This document shows, in pieces, positions 15,893 through 25,143 of a DNA stretch of 33,770 nucleotides. The stretch is from the NCBI GenBank assembly GCA_027295475.1, contig JAPUKV010000193.1, positions 1 to 33,770 of the forward strand, given 5' to 3'. The position numbers and the translations under genes are program-made. How positions within the stretch are numbered: the stretch's first letter is position 1; each line of letters starts with the position of its first letter. Below the pieces are notes generated by a model. The model ran no database searches and was not told the DNA's origin. It saw nothing but the letters and a program-made list of their open reading frames with translations. The DNA is from Pseudomonadota bacterium (lineage in GTDB: Bacteria > Pseudomonadota > Gammaproteobacteria > Woeseiales > Woeseiaceae).

Positions 15893-16228
15893 CTAATCTT
15901 TGTCGCTGCTACCTTCGGAAACTTCAAGTGCTCTGCGCGCTTTTTCCTTGGCAAGCGTCGCGTCGCGACGTGCGGAACCGTAGGCGCGTTCTGACAGGCT
16001 CCTTTGTGCGCTATCGAGAAACGCTTCGGCCGCGCGGAAATCCTTGCCAGCAAGGTCTTCCGCACCCGCTTCTCTGGCGGCCGCGATAGCTTGCCGTGCA
16101 TCGCTCATTTCCTGAACCGGCGGGCCGGCGCTACAGGCGAAAAGCAGCATACAGAGCGCAACAACGATGCCGCGCCCAAGCCTGCCGGCTGTCCTGCCGG
16201 CTTTATTAGTCGAATTTACTGTGCGCAC
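15893..16228 (-). CDS. small DUF4398-like lipoprotein
   Basis: A 111-residue exported lipoprotein. A basic N-terminus and hydrophobic segment (IVVALCMLLFAC) end in a lipobox-like LFAC with Cys32 as the likely lipidated residue. The mature part is alpha-helical and Ala/Glu-rich (EMSDARQAIAAAREAGAEDL, FRAAEAFLDSAQRSLSERAY), resembling the N-terminal half of DUF4398 proteins. DUF4398 domains often precede OmpA-like domains in longer proteins; this one stops without such a domain. The function is unknown; an outer-membrane or periplasmic structural role is a guess. Confidence 0.75.
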   Translation of the reverse strand: MRTVNSTNKAGRTAGRLGRGIVVALCMLLFACSAGPPVQEMSDARQAIAAAREAGAEDLAGKDFRAAEAFLDSAQRSLSERAYGSARRDATLAKEKARRALEVSEGSSDKD

Positions 16229-16347
16229 CCGGGAACGCTAACAAGCAGCAATGCTTACAGTCAAGCAATCGTGGGGGGACTGACGGCCGATTCGCTGCCT
16301 GATAGAGTGGCCCGGCGTTGCTAGCACTGAGGGTACGGGAAATAATC

Positions 16348-16707
16348 ATGAGTCTCACTATTTATCACAACCCACGCTGTTCTAAGTCACGGAAAACACT
16401 GGAGATAATTCAGGACAACGGGATCGAGCCAAATATAATCGAGTACCTGAACGATCCGCCCGATGCGGCTAGGACCGAGTATTTGGCGGCGCTGCTGGGG
16501 CTCACGGTCGCCGGCCTGCTGCGCAAATCCGAGGCCGATTTCACGGCGGCCCATGATCTGCCGTCGCTCGAGGATAATGCTGCGTTGGCCGAGTGGCTCA
16601 GGGAACACCCGAAAGTGCTGCAACGCCCCATCGTGGTCGACGATGATCGCGATCTCGCTGTGATCGGCCGCCCGCCGGAGAACGTGCTGGAGCTCTTGCA
16701 AGAATGA
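16348..16707 (+). CDS. arsC: ArsC-family arsenate reductase (glutaredoxin type)
   Basis: A 119-residue thioredoxin-fold protein of the ArsC/YffB family. The redox Cys11 lies in IYHNPRCSKSRKTLEI, and the substrate-binding arginine segment is VLQRPIVV. True members reduce arsenate to arsenite with glutathione, but many chromosomal copies without an ars operon have unclear roles. No other arsenic gene is nearby. The ATG at 16348 places the family motif at the usual distance; an in-frame alternative start at 16318 would add ten residues that do not fit. It overlaps wrbA as ATGA (16704-16707). The arsC-wrbA pair is conserved in related bacteria. Confidence 0.9.
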   Translation: MSLTIYHNPRCSKSRKTLEIIQDNGIEPNIIEYLNDPPDAARTEYLAALLGLTVAGLLRKSEADFTAAHDLPSLEDNAALAEWLREHPKVLQRPIVVDDDRDLAVIGRPPENVLELLQE

Positions 16708-17327
16708 GCCGCGAGAAAACGCAGGAAGTTCTCGTCCTCTACTACTCGCGCTACGGCGCTACCGAAGCACTCGCGCGCGAAGTCTGCCATGGCGTGGATT
16801 CGGTGAAAAACACGGCCGCACGTTTGCGGACAGTGCCGGCCGTCTCAGCGGTCAGCGAAGCGGTTGAGGATCCCGTCCCGGAGGACGGCCCGCCTTATGC
16901 AAGCCAACTGGACCTGAAAGAATGTGCCGGTCTCGTGATGGGCAGCCCGACAAGATTCGGCAACATGGCGGCGCCACTGAAGTATTTTCTCGACGGTACC
17001 GGAAGCGAGTGGCTGGGTGGTACGCTGGCGGGTAAACCCGCCGGTATTTTTACATCGACATCGACATTGCATGGCGGACAGGAATCAACTTTGCTGACCA
17101 TGGCAATTCCGCTTCTGCACCACGGCATGCTCATCGTCGGGCTACCCTACACCGAAATTCTGCTGACGGAGACAAGAACCGGCGGCACACCCTACGGTGC
17201 GAGCCACGTAAGCTGGAACAAAACCCCGGACCCTCTGAGCAAAGAAGAAAAACAGCTTGCTCGTGCACTCGGTGAACGCGTCGCCAAAATCGCAGTCCGG
17301 CTTATCAGACCACCAGCACAGTCTTGA
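16704..17327 (+). CDS. wrbA: NAD(P)H:quinone oxidoreductase, WrbA type
   Basis: A 207-residue flavodoxin-like protein that binds FMN and reduces quinones by two electrons, guarding against oxidative stress. The N-terminal FMN phosphate loop is VLYYSRYGATEALA. WrbA features are GSPTRFGNMAAPLKYFLDGTG, then KPAGIFTSTSTLHGGQE and the GGTPYGASHV motif. The length is normal (about 200). It is translationally coupled to arsC and ends 23 bases inside the 3' end of the convergent hda gene. Confidence 0.95.
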   Translation: MSREKTQEVLVLYYSRYGATEALAREVCHGVDSVKNTAARLRTVPAVSAVSEAVEDPVPEDGPPYASQLDLKECAGLVMGSPTRFGNMAAPLKYFLDGTGSEWLGGTLAGKPAGIFTSTSTLHGGQESTLLTMAIPLLHHGMLIVGLPYTEILLTETRTGGTPYGASHVSWNKTPDPLSKEEKQLARALGERVAKIAVRLIRPPAQS

Positions 17328-17985
17328 CGAACGGAATCGTCAGGCGTCGCTGCGCTTTGAGTGATTCCAGATCGAGCCTGTCCAGGAGCGCATACAGGCT
17401 TGCCATGTCCCGTTTACGCCGGGTCAACAGATAGTTGGCTGTCTCAACAGGCAGATCGAGCCCCCTCATACTCGCGCGAAGCTGCAGTGCCCTGACCCGA
17501 TCGGCGTCGGCAAGTGGCTTAACATGAAATGGCGGCAGTCTCATGAATCGGCTTGCAAGGTCCTTTAGTTCGAAACCACACTCACGAGGTGACGCGCTGG
17601 CTGAAATAATCAGAATGCCGCCTGAATCCAGGGCCTGATTACACAACTCGAACAGCGCACGTTCCCATTCCGGCTCGCCGGCGACCGTATCGATATCGTC
17701 CAGGCAGATGAACTGCCGGGTCTCCAGGCCGTCAAGCACTTCAGGCCCGGCTGCCACGAACCGAGCGAGCGGAAGATAGGCAGATCGATCGCCGGTACGA
17801 TCGCAAACCGCTTGCAGAAGATGTGTTTTTCCGGTTGCAGGTGCACCCCAGATCCAGCAACCGGGGCTGTTGCCAGTACCGCTAAGTTCGATCAGATAAG
17901 CAACAAGCGCGTCGTTGCCCGCAGACCAGAAACTTTCAAATACGGCGTGATCCTGAAGTTGCAGTGGCAATGCCAGCTGGCTCAA
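17305..17985 (-). CDS. hda: DnaA regulatory inactivator Hda
   Basis: A 226-residue AAA+ protein related to DnaA. Hda works with the DNA-loaded beta clamp to make DnaA hydrolyse ATP, which prevents re-initiation of replication. The clamp-binding peptide SQLALPL is at the very N-terminus, which fixes the start. The Walker A is WGAPATGKTHLLQA and the Walker B is FICLDDIDTV. The start codon is TTG and overlaps the AI-2E transporter stop (17982-17985). AGGAG lies about ten bases upstream, so expression is probably weak and coupled to the upstream gene. Its 3' end overlaps wrbA by 23 bases on the other strand. Confidence 0.94.
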   Translation of the reverse strand: MSQLALPLQLQDHAVFESFWSAGNDALVAYLIELSGTGNSPGCWIWGAPATGKTHLLQAVCDRTGDRSAYLPLARFVAAGPEVLDGLETRQFICLDDIDTVAGEPEWERALFELCNQALDSGGILIISASASPRECGFELKDLASRFMRLPPFHVKPLADADRVRALQLRASMRGLDLPVETANYLLTRRKRDMASLYALLDRLDLESLKAQRRLTIPFVKTVLVV

Positions 17986-19061
17986 GGTGTGGGCTCTCCT
18001 GGGTTTTCTTCAACAGCCGTCTCTGGATGTTCCGCCAGATACCGGTTGTAGGCGAACCTGACCAGCACCGAAAGGATTGCCGCCGCGGGGAGTGCAAGCA
18101 GGACACCGAAGAAGCCAAACAACTGCCCACCGGCCACAATCGAAAAAATCACGATCACAGGATGCAGACCGATCCGGTCGCCGACAAGTTTTGGCGTCAG
18201 AAAAGAGCCTTCGATCATTTGCGCAATCGTAAACGTGGCGACCACACCGGCCAGCATCCACAGCGGATTCGGCTCCATCGCGACGGTCAGTCCGGCGAGA
18301 CCTATGCCGAAGACGAAACCCAGATACGGGACAAAGCTGACCAGTCCGGCGACCACGCCGATCGCGATCGCAAACTCCAGGCCGACAAGTGTCAGTCCGG
18401 TGGAGTAGATAATGCTCAACGCGAACATGACCAGTATCTGCCCGCGTAGAAATGCGCCCAGCGCATCATCGGTATCGCGCGCAAGCTTGAAAACGGTTTC
18501 ACGCTGTGCGCTCGGGACCAGCGCGCCCAGTCGCTTCATGATCAAGTCCCAGTCCCGCAGCAGATAGAACGTAAGAATTGGAATCAGGAAAAGGCTTAAT
18601 AACGCCGCAACGAGTGCACCGCCACCCTTGCCCAGGCTCAGGAGTACTTTTGCTCCCCAGCTGCCGGCCATCTCGCTGTAACGAGACAGGAAAGCGGCAA
18701 AACCTATATCGCTGCCAGGATCAATGCCAAGGAAATCACGTGCCCACGGCAGCCAGGTTCCTTCCGCCTGAGCAATGATGCCGGGCAATGCCTGCAGGAG
18801 AGCCGATACCTGCGTCTGTATCAATGGTACGACCAGTAGTATCAGCAGTCCGAGAAGCAGAAATGTCAGCAAGAAGACCGTGGCAACGGCAATGGTGCGT
18901 GGAAATCTGAGCCGTTGCAGGCGGTCCGCCAGCGGATCACCCATGTAGGCAAGGAGTCCCGCCGCAACGAATGGGGTGAGTACCGGCGCCAGCAGATACA
19001 GGAGCCAGCCTGTCAGCGCAGCCGCGATGAGCCAGTTCGTTCGATTGTCGCTTCTTGCCAT
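17982..19061 (-). CDS. AI-2E family (PerM-like) transporter
   Basis: A 359-residue membrane protein with about eight hydrophobic segments, belonging to the AI-2E exporter (PerM/TqsA) family. Typical parts are the N-terminal LLYLLAPVLTPFVAAGLLAY, the DPLADRLQRL loop, and the conserved C-terminal FVPYLGFVFG, QMIEGSFLTPKLVGDRIGLHP and FFGVLLALPAAAIL. Family members have been linked to export of autoinducer-2 or other small molecules and to Na/H exchange; the substrate here is unknown. It lies between the CDP-alcohol transferase gene (2-base gap) and hda (4-base overlap). The perM-hda pairing is conserved in gammaproteobacteria. Confidence 0.92.
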   Translation of the reverse strand: MARSDNRTNWLIAAALTGWLLYLLAPVLTPFVAAGLLAYMGDPLADRLQRLRFPRTIAVATVFLLTFLLLGLLILLVVPLIQTQVSALLQALPGIIAQAEGTWLPWARDFLGIDPGSDIGFAAFLSRYSEMAGSWGAKVLLSLGKGGGALVAALLSLFLIPILTFYLLRDWDLIMKRLGALVPSAQRETVFKLARDTDDALGAFLRGQILVMFALSIIYSTGLTLVGLEFAIAIGVVAGLVSFVPYLGFVFGIGLAGLTVAMEPNPLWMLAGVVATFTIAQMIEGSFLTPKLVGDRIGLHPVIVIFSIVAGGQLFGFFGVLLALPAAAILSVLVRFAYNRYLAEHPETAVEENPGEPTP

Positions 19062-19063
19062 TG

Positions 19064-19609
19064 TTATTCCTTACCGAGGATCCTGCCGGTCCAGGCCCGG
19101 ACATAATCGATGCCACTGATGACGACTGTCACGAGAACGGCGGCACCGAGAATTGTAATGCTGATCTGATCCGGCCAGCCGAACCCCGCACGGCTCAAGA
19201 CGAAAAGAACGAGGCTTAGCTCGAACGCAGTGTTGAGTTTACTGATGCGGGTCGGATCTCCCGTAACCGGCCGCACAAGAAAATTATAGGCCATGGCGCC
19301 ACCAAAGATAACAACATCACGCAATACGACGATGGCGGGAAGCCACATCGGAAGGTGGCCGGTAACGCCCAGGGTCACGAATGTGCCTGCAATGAGCAGC
19401 TTGTCTGCAGTGGGATCGAGTAACGCGCCGGCGCGAGTGTGCCAATTGAAGCGCTTCGCAAGATAGCCATCCACGCCATCCGAAAAACCGGCAACGATAA
19501 ACAGGATCAGGGCGATGTCATGGCGGCCGTTCAGCATCAGCCAGAGAATCGGCGGCACGAGTCCGATGCGCAGCAGGGAAATCGCGTTTGGCAGCCAGCT
19601 TAACGACAT
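19064..19609 (-). CDS. CDP-alcohol phosphatidyltransferase family protein
   Basis: A 181-residue integral membrane enzyme. The family signature D-x2-D-G-x2-A-x-R...G-x3-D-x3-D is complete in SDGVDGYLAKRF and GALLDPTADK. About five membrane segments surround it. It could be a phosphatidylglycerophosphate synthase (PgsA-like) or a cardiolipin-synthase type enzyme; the sequence alone does not decide. It is in an operon with the AI-2E transporter and hda. The 133-base gap before it, after the DUF2066 stop, shows no gene. Confidence 0.88.
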   Translation of the reverse strand: MSLSWLPNAISLLRIGLVPPILWLMLNGRHDIALILFIVAGFSDGVDGYLAKRFNWHTRAGALLDPTADKLLIAGTFVTLGVTGHLPMWLPAIVVLRDVVIFGGAMAYNFLVRPVTGDPTRISKLNTAFELSLVLFVLSRAGFGWPDQISITILGAAVLVTVVISGIDYVRAWTGRILGKE

Positions 19610-19742
19610 ACAGCTGGTGGCCCATCAATATGACCTTGTTGGACCACTAGCCCGAACGTAGCACGAGAGTCCGCGATTGCGGGCGAGAGATCGTTTTGAA
19701 CGACGCCGCTCCGGACTGAGAGACATGACGGGACATGCTTGA

Positions 19743-20879
19743 TCAGAAGTTCCGACCAGGCGCGCGGTACATGAAGTCGAGGGAATCGAATTCCGGAAAT
19801 GGGTCGAGCGGCGGGATCTCGTCAAATTTTTGTATGGGTATCAGTATGTTACTGCTCTCCAGCGCCCTGCCCAGGTGGGCCGAGCCGCCGCGCAGCCGGA
19901 CCTCATAGCGAATCTCGTCACCCTTCACCGTGTGCACTCCGAAGTCTTCGATCACGCTCAAATTCTCCAGGAATTGTTGCACGGTGCCGTATGCCCTGAC
20001 CGAGTCGATGCCGGCAATGTTGAGCGTGACCGTTCGCAAAGGTGCATTGCCGGCAAACGCAAATTCGGCGGCCAGGGTATCTGCCAGAAGATTCACAGCA
20101 TCCTCGGGTTCACCGCTCCATTCCTGTCGAACGCCACCGAAATAGTATGTCCATCGATTCCTTTGCACGGCGCCTGCGCGGACCCGTCCAACAAGAATCG
20201 AATTCGCCTGATAGCGACGGGAGGCTTGCAGCAGTTGCTCGTCAAAGCCGCCCCATATGTCAGTAAAGCTGACACTCTGCAGGTCTTCTGTATCCAGCAG
20301 CGGAAATACGACAGGAATGCCGCGCCTCGAGGCGGTCGCAAGAATGCGTTCGCGCAATAAGCGGTTACGGTCTATGGAGCGCGAGGCGCCGGCCACGGGT
20401 TCCGGATCATTTGCCGCAACGATCTCCCGCTCGCCCTGACCCCAGTCGACAGCAAGCCACACCAGTGTCAACGGCCGGTCGACGCCCCATACCGTTTCCC
20501 CGGCACTGCGCAGCACGTTTTCGATGGCTGCGCCGTCGAATGAAATAAAAAGCGTCTCGTCTGCGCCCTGGCGAAATTGAAGTACATATCGGGCAGGGTT
20601 CGGAAACAACGCTTCCATTAGCGGTGTTTCTGCCGGCAACTCCGATCCGGTGACGCGTACAACTATCTCCCATAACCCTTTCTTGTAAGCGGTGGCCCGC
20701 GGATTGTCCTCCTCAGGATCGAGCGGCACCTGGACTGTAAAGAGTGTCGGGTCTTCGAACGCAAAGACGTTCGGTGGCGTGAACGCAAGAACTGCCGCCA
20801 AAAGCCAGCAACAGGAGCACCAATTTGAGATGCCCGGGTGCCGGACAAACTCCTTATTAGCTGGCATAACTTTATTCAT
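19743..20879 (-). CDS. DUF2066 domain-containing exported protein
   Basis: A 378-residue protein with an N-terminal signal sequence (hydrophobic LLAAVLAFTPPNVFA). The DUF2066 domain covers most of the rest. Recognisable parts are YKKGLWEIVVRVTGS near the start, then VDRPLTLVWLAVDWGQGEREI and YQANSILVGRVRAG. The function is unknown, though genes of this family often sit beside purM and hda. The ATG at 20879 is chosen because a longer frame to 20999 would overlap the start of divergent purM and add residues ahead of the signal peptide. The 110-base gap to purM should hold both promoters; TATTAT at 20939-20944 is a possible -10 for purM. Confidence 0.88.
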   Translation of the reverse strand: MNKVMPANKEFVRHPGISNWCSCCWLLAAVLAFTPPNVFAFEDPTLFTVQVPLDPEEDNPRATAYKKGLWEIVVRVTGSELPAETPLMEALFPNPARYVLQFRQGADETLFISFDGAAIENVLRSAGETVWGVDRPLTLVWLAVDWGQGEREIVAANDPEPVAGASRSIDRNRLLRERILATASRRGIPVVFPLLDTEDLQSVSFTDIWGGFDEQLLQASRRYQANSILVGRVRAGAVQRNRWTYYFGGVRQEWSGEPEDAVNLLADTLAAEFAFAGNAPLRTVTLNIAGIDSVRAYGTVQQFLENLSVIEDFGVHTVKGDEIRYEVRLRGGSAHLGRALESSNILIPIQKFDEIPPLDPFPEFDSLDFMYRAPGRNF

Positions 20880-20989
20880 GGGTGATTCCAGGAACCGGGT
20901 ATTCTGTAAATATAGTTTCCCCGCTAGGGGCCAGGCACTATTATATCGCCCTCGCAGAGAATGCCACTGGTTGAATTTGCCGGCCCCGC

Positions 20990-22009
20990 ATGACGACAAA
21001 TCCCCTCACTTATAAAGATGCCGGCGTCGATATCGACGCCGGCAATTCGCTCGTCGAACGAATCAAACCACTGGTCGCGAAGACAGGCCGCAAAGAGGTG
21101 CTATCCGGGCTCGGCGGCTTCGGGGGGCTTTTCGCCATTCCACCGGATCGGTATGAGGAGCTCGTCCTGGTCTCCGGCACTGACGGCGTTGGCACCAAAC
21201 TCAAGCTGGCACACCAACTGCAACGCCATGACACGATTGGCATCGATCTGGTCGCAATGTGCGTCAATGACGTACTTGTCCAGGGTGCTGAACCCCTGTT
21301 TTTCCTCGATTACTTCGCCTGCGGCCGCCTCGATGTCGACATCGCCCTGGACGTCGTGACCGGCATCGCCGCCGGCTGTAAACAGGCCGGCGTGGCCCTG
21401 ATCGGCGGTGAGACCGCCGAAATGCCGGATATGTATGCGGAGGGCGAGTACGATCTGGCCGGATTTTGTGTGGGCGGCGTCGATCGAAAGAACCTGATCG
21501 ACGGCAGCAGGGTCAAACCTGGCGATACCATCATCGGCATTGCATCCAGCGGACCACACTCAAACGGCTATTCTCTCATTCGCCGCGTACTTGAAATCGA
21601 CAAGCAAAGTGACATAGACGGCGTGCCAATGGCGGAGCGCTTGCTCGAGCCCACAAGAATTTATGTCAGGCCCGTACTCGCGCTGATGGACAAAGTTCCG
21701 GTTAAAGGAATTGCGCACATCACCGGCGGTGGCATTACCAAGAACCTTCCGCGGGCGTTTGGCAATGACATGCATGCACGGATCGACATCAACAGCTGGC
21801 AACAGGGACCGATCTTCGACTGGCTGGCCCAGCGGGGCGGGATTGCGACCGACGAGATGCGGCGCACTTTCAATTGCGGGGTTGGCATGACCGTCGTGGT
21901 TGCGCATACGGACGCAGCGAATGCCGTGAAGATTCTCGAAGCGTCCGGAGAAACTGCCTGGCAACTGGGGGAAATCGTAAATGGTGCGGGCGAGGTGCGA
22001 TACCGTTGA
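20990..22009 (+). CDS. purM: phosphoribosylformylglycinamidine cyclo-ligase (AIR synthetase)
   Basis: A 339-residue enzyme that closes the imidazole ring in purine synthesis (FGAM plus ATP gives AIR). Family features are [33 protein letters not shown], the metal-binding [33 protein letters not shown] and [16 protein letters not shown]. The length is normal. It is divergent from DUF2066 and overlaps purN by one base (TGATG at 22007-22011). The two enzymes act close together in the same pathway. Confidence 0.97.
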   Translation: MTTNPLTYKDAGVDIDAGNSLVERIKPLVAKTGRKEVLSGLGGFGGLFAIPPDRYEELVLVSGTDGVGTKLKLAHQLQRHDTIGIDLVAMCVNDVLVQGAEPLFFLDYFACGRLDVDIALDVVTGIAAGCKQAGVALIGGETAEMPDMYAEGEYDLAGFCVGGVDRKNLIDGSRVKPGDTIIGIASSGPHSNGYSLIRRVLEIDKQSDIDGVPMAERLLEPTRIYVRPVLALMDKVPVKGIAHITGGGITKNLPRAFGNDMHARIDINSWQQGPIFDWLAQRGGIATDEMRRTFNCGVGMTVVVAHTDAANAVKILEASGETAWQLGEIVNGAGEVRYR

Positions 22010-22668
22010 TGGAGAAATCCAGACAGGTTTCAGCGGCAATTCTTATTTCCGGCAGCGGCACCAATCTGCAGGCGTTTATCGATGCCGCCGGGGATGGATC
22101 GCTTGATCTCAACATCGCCGTTGTCGTCAGTAACCGGCCGGACGCATACGGTCTCGTACGCGCACGCGACGCCGGCATCGCCACCGAGTGCGTACGGAAT
22201 GAGGACTACCCGGACCGGGCAGCGTTTGATGAGGCCCTCGCTGATACCCTGGCGAAATATGAACCCGGGCTTCTGATCCTGGCCGGCTTCATGCGTATTT
22301 TGACAGGAAAATTCGTGAGACGCTTCGAAGGGAAGATTCTCAATATTCATCCCGCACTGTTGCCGAAGTTTCCCGGCCTGAATACGCACCAGCGTGTTAT
22401 CGACGCCGGGGAAACAATGCATGGCAGCACTGTTCATTTCGTGACCGAAGAACTGGATGCCGGCCCGAGGATCCTGCAGGGTCGCGTACCGGTTCTCGCC
22501 GAAGACACGGCAAGCCGCCTTTCAGCTCGCGTTCAGGCGGTCGAGCATAAGATATACCCACAGGCTGCGGCCTTGTTTGCCTCTGGCCGTCTGGAATTCA
22601 AGGATGGAAAATCATGGCTTGACGGTGCGAGGCTCGATGAACCCGTGCAATACGCCGGGGAGCATTGA
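22009..22668 (+). CDS. purN: phosphoribosylglycinamide formyltransferase
   Basis: A 219-residue enzyme that transfers a formyl group from 10-formyl-tetrahydrofolate to GAR in purine synthesis. Visible features are AAILISGSGTNLQAFIDA, LILAGFMRILTGKFVRRFEGKILNIHPALLP with the catalytic Asn and His (NIHP), and GSTVHFVTEELDAGPRILQ with the catalytic Asp. The ATG at 22009 shares its A with the purM stop, so translation is coupled. The following DUF3108 gene starts 16 bases after its stop. Confidence 0.97.
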   Translation: MEKSRQVSAAILISGSGTNLQAFIDAAGDGSLDLNIAVVVSNRPDAYGLVRARDAGIATECVRNEDYPDRAAFDEALADTLAKYEPGLLILAGFMRILTGKFVRRFEGKILNIHPALLPKFPGLNTHQRVIDAGETMHGSTVHFVTEELDAGPRILQGRVPVLAEDTASRLSARVQAVEHKIYPQAAALFASGRLEFKDGKSWLDGARLDEPVQYAGEH

Positions 22669-22684
22669 AACGCCCTCACACGGA

Positions 22685-23407
22685 ATGCAGAAATCTGTCA
22701 TGCGACATCTGAGTACCACACTGCTTTTTGCCTTTTTGTCTGCGCCCGCGCTGGCACTCACCCCTTATACGGCGGTCTATGATGCCAAGGGCAGCGGATT
22801 TAGCGCCACCAATCAAACGACACTATCGCCGGCGGATTCATCTGGCCGTATCGAATACCGCGCGACTGCGAAAGCGCGTGGACTTGCCGGGCTGTTCAAA
22901 CATGACCCGATCATCGAATATACACAGTTCGAGGAAATCGACGGCAAATACCGGGCAGTCGAATATCACTATTTGTTCAACGACAGCGGCAGCAAGAGAA
23001 ATGCCTGGATTCTTTTCGACCGGGACAATCTCGTTGCAAAGAGCCTTTATAAGAGGGTAACGGTTGAACTCGATATTCAGTCCGACCATGTGGATCGCCT
23101 GCTTGAACAGCTGGTATTTCGCGCGGACCTGATAGCAGGCAACGTGGCCGACAAGTATCTGACCGTCGAACGCAACTCTTTGCGGGAAGCCGTTTATGAG
23201 AAGCTGGGTACTGAAACCATCGTGACCAAAGCTGGCAGCTTTGACACTGTCAAGTACCGCCGTCAGCGTATCGGCTCATCGCGCAGTCTGATCATGTGGC
23301 TTGCGCCCGAGCTCGAGTATCTGCCCGTGCGCCTGCAGCATTTCAACGAAGACAAGACCACCGGTACAGCCACTCTGAAGTCCTACGCCATAAGCAACAC
23401 CGACTGA
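22685..23407 (+). CDS. DUF3108 domain-containing exported protein
   Basis: A 240-residue protein with a signal peptide (STTLLFAFLSAPALA, cut near residue 24) and a DUF3108 domain over the rest. Typical parts are PYTAVYDAKGSGFSA, YRATAKARGLAGLF, then KAGSFDTVKYRR and IMWLAPELEYLPVRLQH. Members are periplasmic proteins of unknown function that regularly follow purN. ATGs at 22685 and 22700 are both possible, since both keep the signal peptide; neither has a strong ribosome site. It ends 81 bases before the convergent dcd stop. Confidence 0.9.
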   Translation: MQKSVMRHLSTTLLFAFLSAPALALTPYTAVYDAKGSGFSATNQTTLSPADSSGRIEYRATAKARGLAGLFKHDPIIEYTQFEEIDGKYRAVEYHYLFNDSGSKRNAWILFDRDNLVAKSLYKRVTVELDIQSDHVDRLLEQLVFRADLIAGNVADKYLTVERNSLREAVYEKLGTETIVTKAGSFDTVKYRRQRIGSSRSLIMWLAPELEYLPVRLQHFNEDKTTGTATLKSYAISNTD

Positions 23408-23488
23408 GAATTTCTCGTTGGACGGGCCGTCGGGCACCTCCTGCGAGTCAGACTCCCAGTGATCCGACAAGACCGTATTGGTGGGCCA

Positions 23489-24055
23489 CTAAGCCTTGGG
23501 GAGCGTCACTCCGAGCTGTCCCTGATATTTTCCGCCACGGTCCTTGTAAGACGTCTCGCATTCCTCGTCCGACTCGAAAAACAGCATCTGGGCGACCCCT
23601 TCATGTGCATATATTTTCGCCGGCAGTGGCGTGGTGTTCGAAAATTCGAGCGTCACGTGACCTTCCCATTCCGGTTCGAGGGGTGTGACGTTGACGATGA
23701 TGCCGCAGCGCGCGTATGTCGATTTTCCAAGACAGATCGTCAATACGTTTCGCGGAATTTTGAAATATTCAACCGTCCGCGCAAGCGCGAATGAATTCGG
23801 CGGGATAATGCAGACATCACTTTTCTTATCAACAAAACTGGATTCGTCGAAGGATTTCGGATCGACAAACGCGGATTCGATGTTGGTGAATATCTTGAAT
23901 TCGTCAGCGCAACGGACGTCGTATCCGTAACTCGAAGTACCGTAGGAAACGATCCGGCCGCCACTGTTTTCCCTGACCTGCCCGGGCTCGAACGGCTCGA
24001 TCATGCCGTGCTCTTCAGCCATACGCCGAATCCAGCGGTCGGACTTGATACTCAC
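23489..24055 (-). CDS. dcd: dCTP deaminase
   Basis: A 188-residue enzyme of normal length that deaminates dCTP to dUTP on the route to dTTP. The start [19 protein letters not shown] is highly conserved and fixes the GTG start at 24055. Further markers are [20 protein letters not shown], the nucleotide-binding [25 protein letters not shown] (with the catalytic Glu), and GKYQGQ near the end. It lies five bases after the apbC stop. A GAGGAG within the end of apbC is the probable ribosome site. The dcd-apbC pair is conserved in gammaproteobacteria. Confidence 0.97.
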   Translation of the reverse strand: MSIKSDRWIRRMAEEHGMIEPFEPGQVRENSGGRIVSYGTSSYGYDVRCADEFKIFTNIESAFVDPKSFDESSFVDKKSDVCIIPPNSFALARTVEYFKIPRNVLTICLGKSTYARCGIIVNVTPLEPEWEGHVTLEFSNTTPLPAKIYAHEGVAQMLFFESDEECETSYKDRGGKYQGQLGVTLPKA

Positions 24056-24060
24056 TCCTG

Positions 24061-25143
24061 CTAACTCTCCTCGACAACGATCTTCGGGAAGCGATGACTG
24101 TAATCCTTGTCCTGCATTGCCAGCAACGCAGCCATCCGCCTCGCCGTTTGCCGGTAGGCTTGCGCATGCGGCCCGTCCGGCTCGGCGACGACGCTCGGCT
24201 TGCCGCTGTCCGCCTGCTCCCTGATCCTGACATCGAGCGGCAATCGCCCGATCAGCTCCACATCGTAGTCGGCCGCCATTTTTTCACCGCCGCCACTGCC
24301 GAATATTGGATCTTCATGCCCGCATTCCGCGCAGATATGGGTGCTCATGTTCTCGACGATGCCGAGAATCGGCACCGCTACCTTGCGGAACATCTGCAAG
24401 CCCTTGCGGGCGTCGAGCAGTGCGATGTCCTGCGGCGTCGTCACGATAACGACACCGCTGAGGGGTACCTGTTGAGAGAGTGTGAGCTGGATATCGCCTG
24501 TACCGGGCGGCATATCGACGATCAGGTAGTCGATATCATCCCATTTGGTCTGATTCAGGAGCTGATTCAGCGCGCTCGTGACCATCGGCCCCCGCCAGAC
24601 CATCGGCTGATCGGCATCGATCAGGAATCCGATCGACATGACTTGCACACCGTGTGCCCGGAGTGGTTCCATCGACTGGCCGTCTATGCTGGTCGGGCGC
24701 TGGCCGGCAATACCCAACATCAGCGGCTGACTGGGGCCATAGATATCCGCATCGAGGACACCTACCGATGCGCCGTCGGCCGTCAGCGCCAGCGCGATGT
24801 TGGCGGCCGTGGTCGACTTGCCGACGCCGCCTTTGCCGGAAGCGATGGCAATGATGTTCTTGACGTTGGCCAACGGCGTCAGATTCCGCTGCACGCCGTG
24901 AGCCGTAATCTTGCTTTCGACGACCAGCTTGAGGTTGTCGACCGGGATCTGCGCACGGATGCTGTCCTCGAGTTGCGCCTGAATTCCCTTCGCCGGGAAT
25001 CCCAGCTGTAGCTCGATTTCCGCGCTCGAATCGCTAATCTCGGCACGCAGCACACGACCCACCTCAGCAAGTGGCTTGTCGATGCCTGGCACGAGCATCG
25101 AATTGAGGGTTTCCTTGAGGTCAGAATCTGTTGACAATGTCAC
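24061..25143 (-). CDS. apbC: Mrp/ApbC family iron-sulphur cluster carrier ATPase
   Basis: About 360 residues. An N-terminal DUF59/MIP18-like domain (about 1-90) is followed by a P-loop NTPase domain with the deviant Walker [55 protein letters not shown] and the CxxC pair ICAECGHED, which holds a transferable [4Fe-4S] cluster, complete the family pattern. Mrp/ApbC proteins carry Fe-S clusters to apo-enzymes. The start is uncertain. GTG at 25143 (or TTG at 25137) fits the family N-terminus and lies downstream of a leader hairpin; the frame stays open to 25236, but that stretch is not family-like. Confidence 0.94.
   Translation of the reverse strand: MTLSTDSDLKETLNSMLVPGIDKPLAEVGRVLRAEISDSSAEIELQLGFPAKGIQAQLEDSIRAQIPVDNLKLVVESKITAHGVQRNLTPLANVKNIIAIASGKGGVGKSTTAANIALALTADGASVGVLDADIYGPSQPLMLGIAGQRPTSIDGQSMEPLRAHGVQVMSIGFLIDADQPMVWRGPMVTSALNQLLNQTKWDDIDYLIVDMPPGTGDIQLTLSQQVPLSGVVIVTTPQDIALLDARKGLQMFRKVAVPILGIVENMSTHICAECGHEDPIFGSGGGEKMAADYDVELIGRLPLDVRIREQADSGKPSVVAEPDGPHAQAYRQTARRMAALLAMQDKDYSHRFPKIVVEES

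Noticed and set aside
20880..20999. N-terminal extension of DUF2066 to 20999
   Set aside because: It would overlap divergent purM and put 40 non-signal residues ahead of the signal peptide. The ATG at 20879 is better.
24094..25011. Long plus-strand open frame (305 codons)
   Set aside because: It is a shadow of apbC, which is unmistakable on the minus strand.
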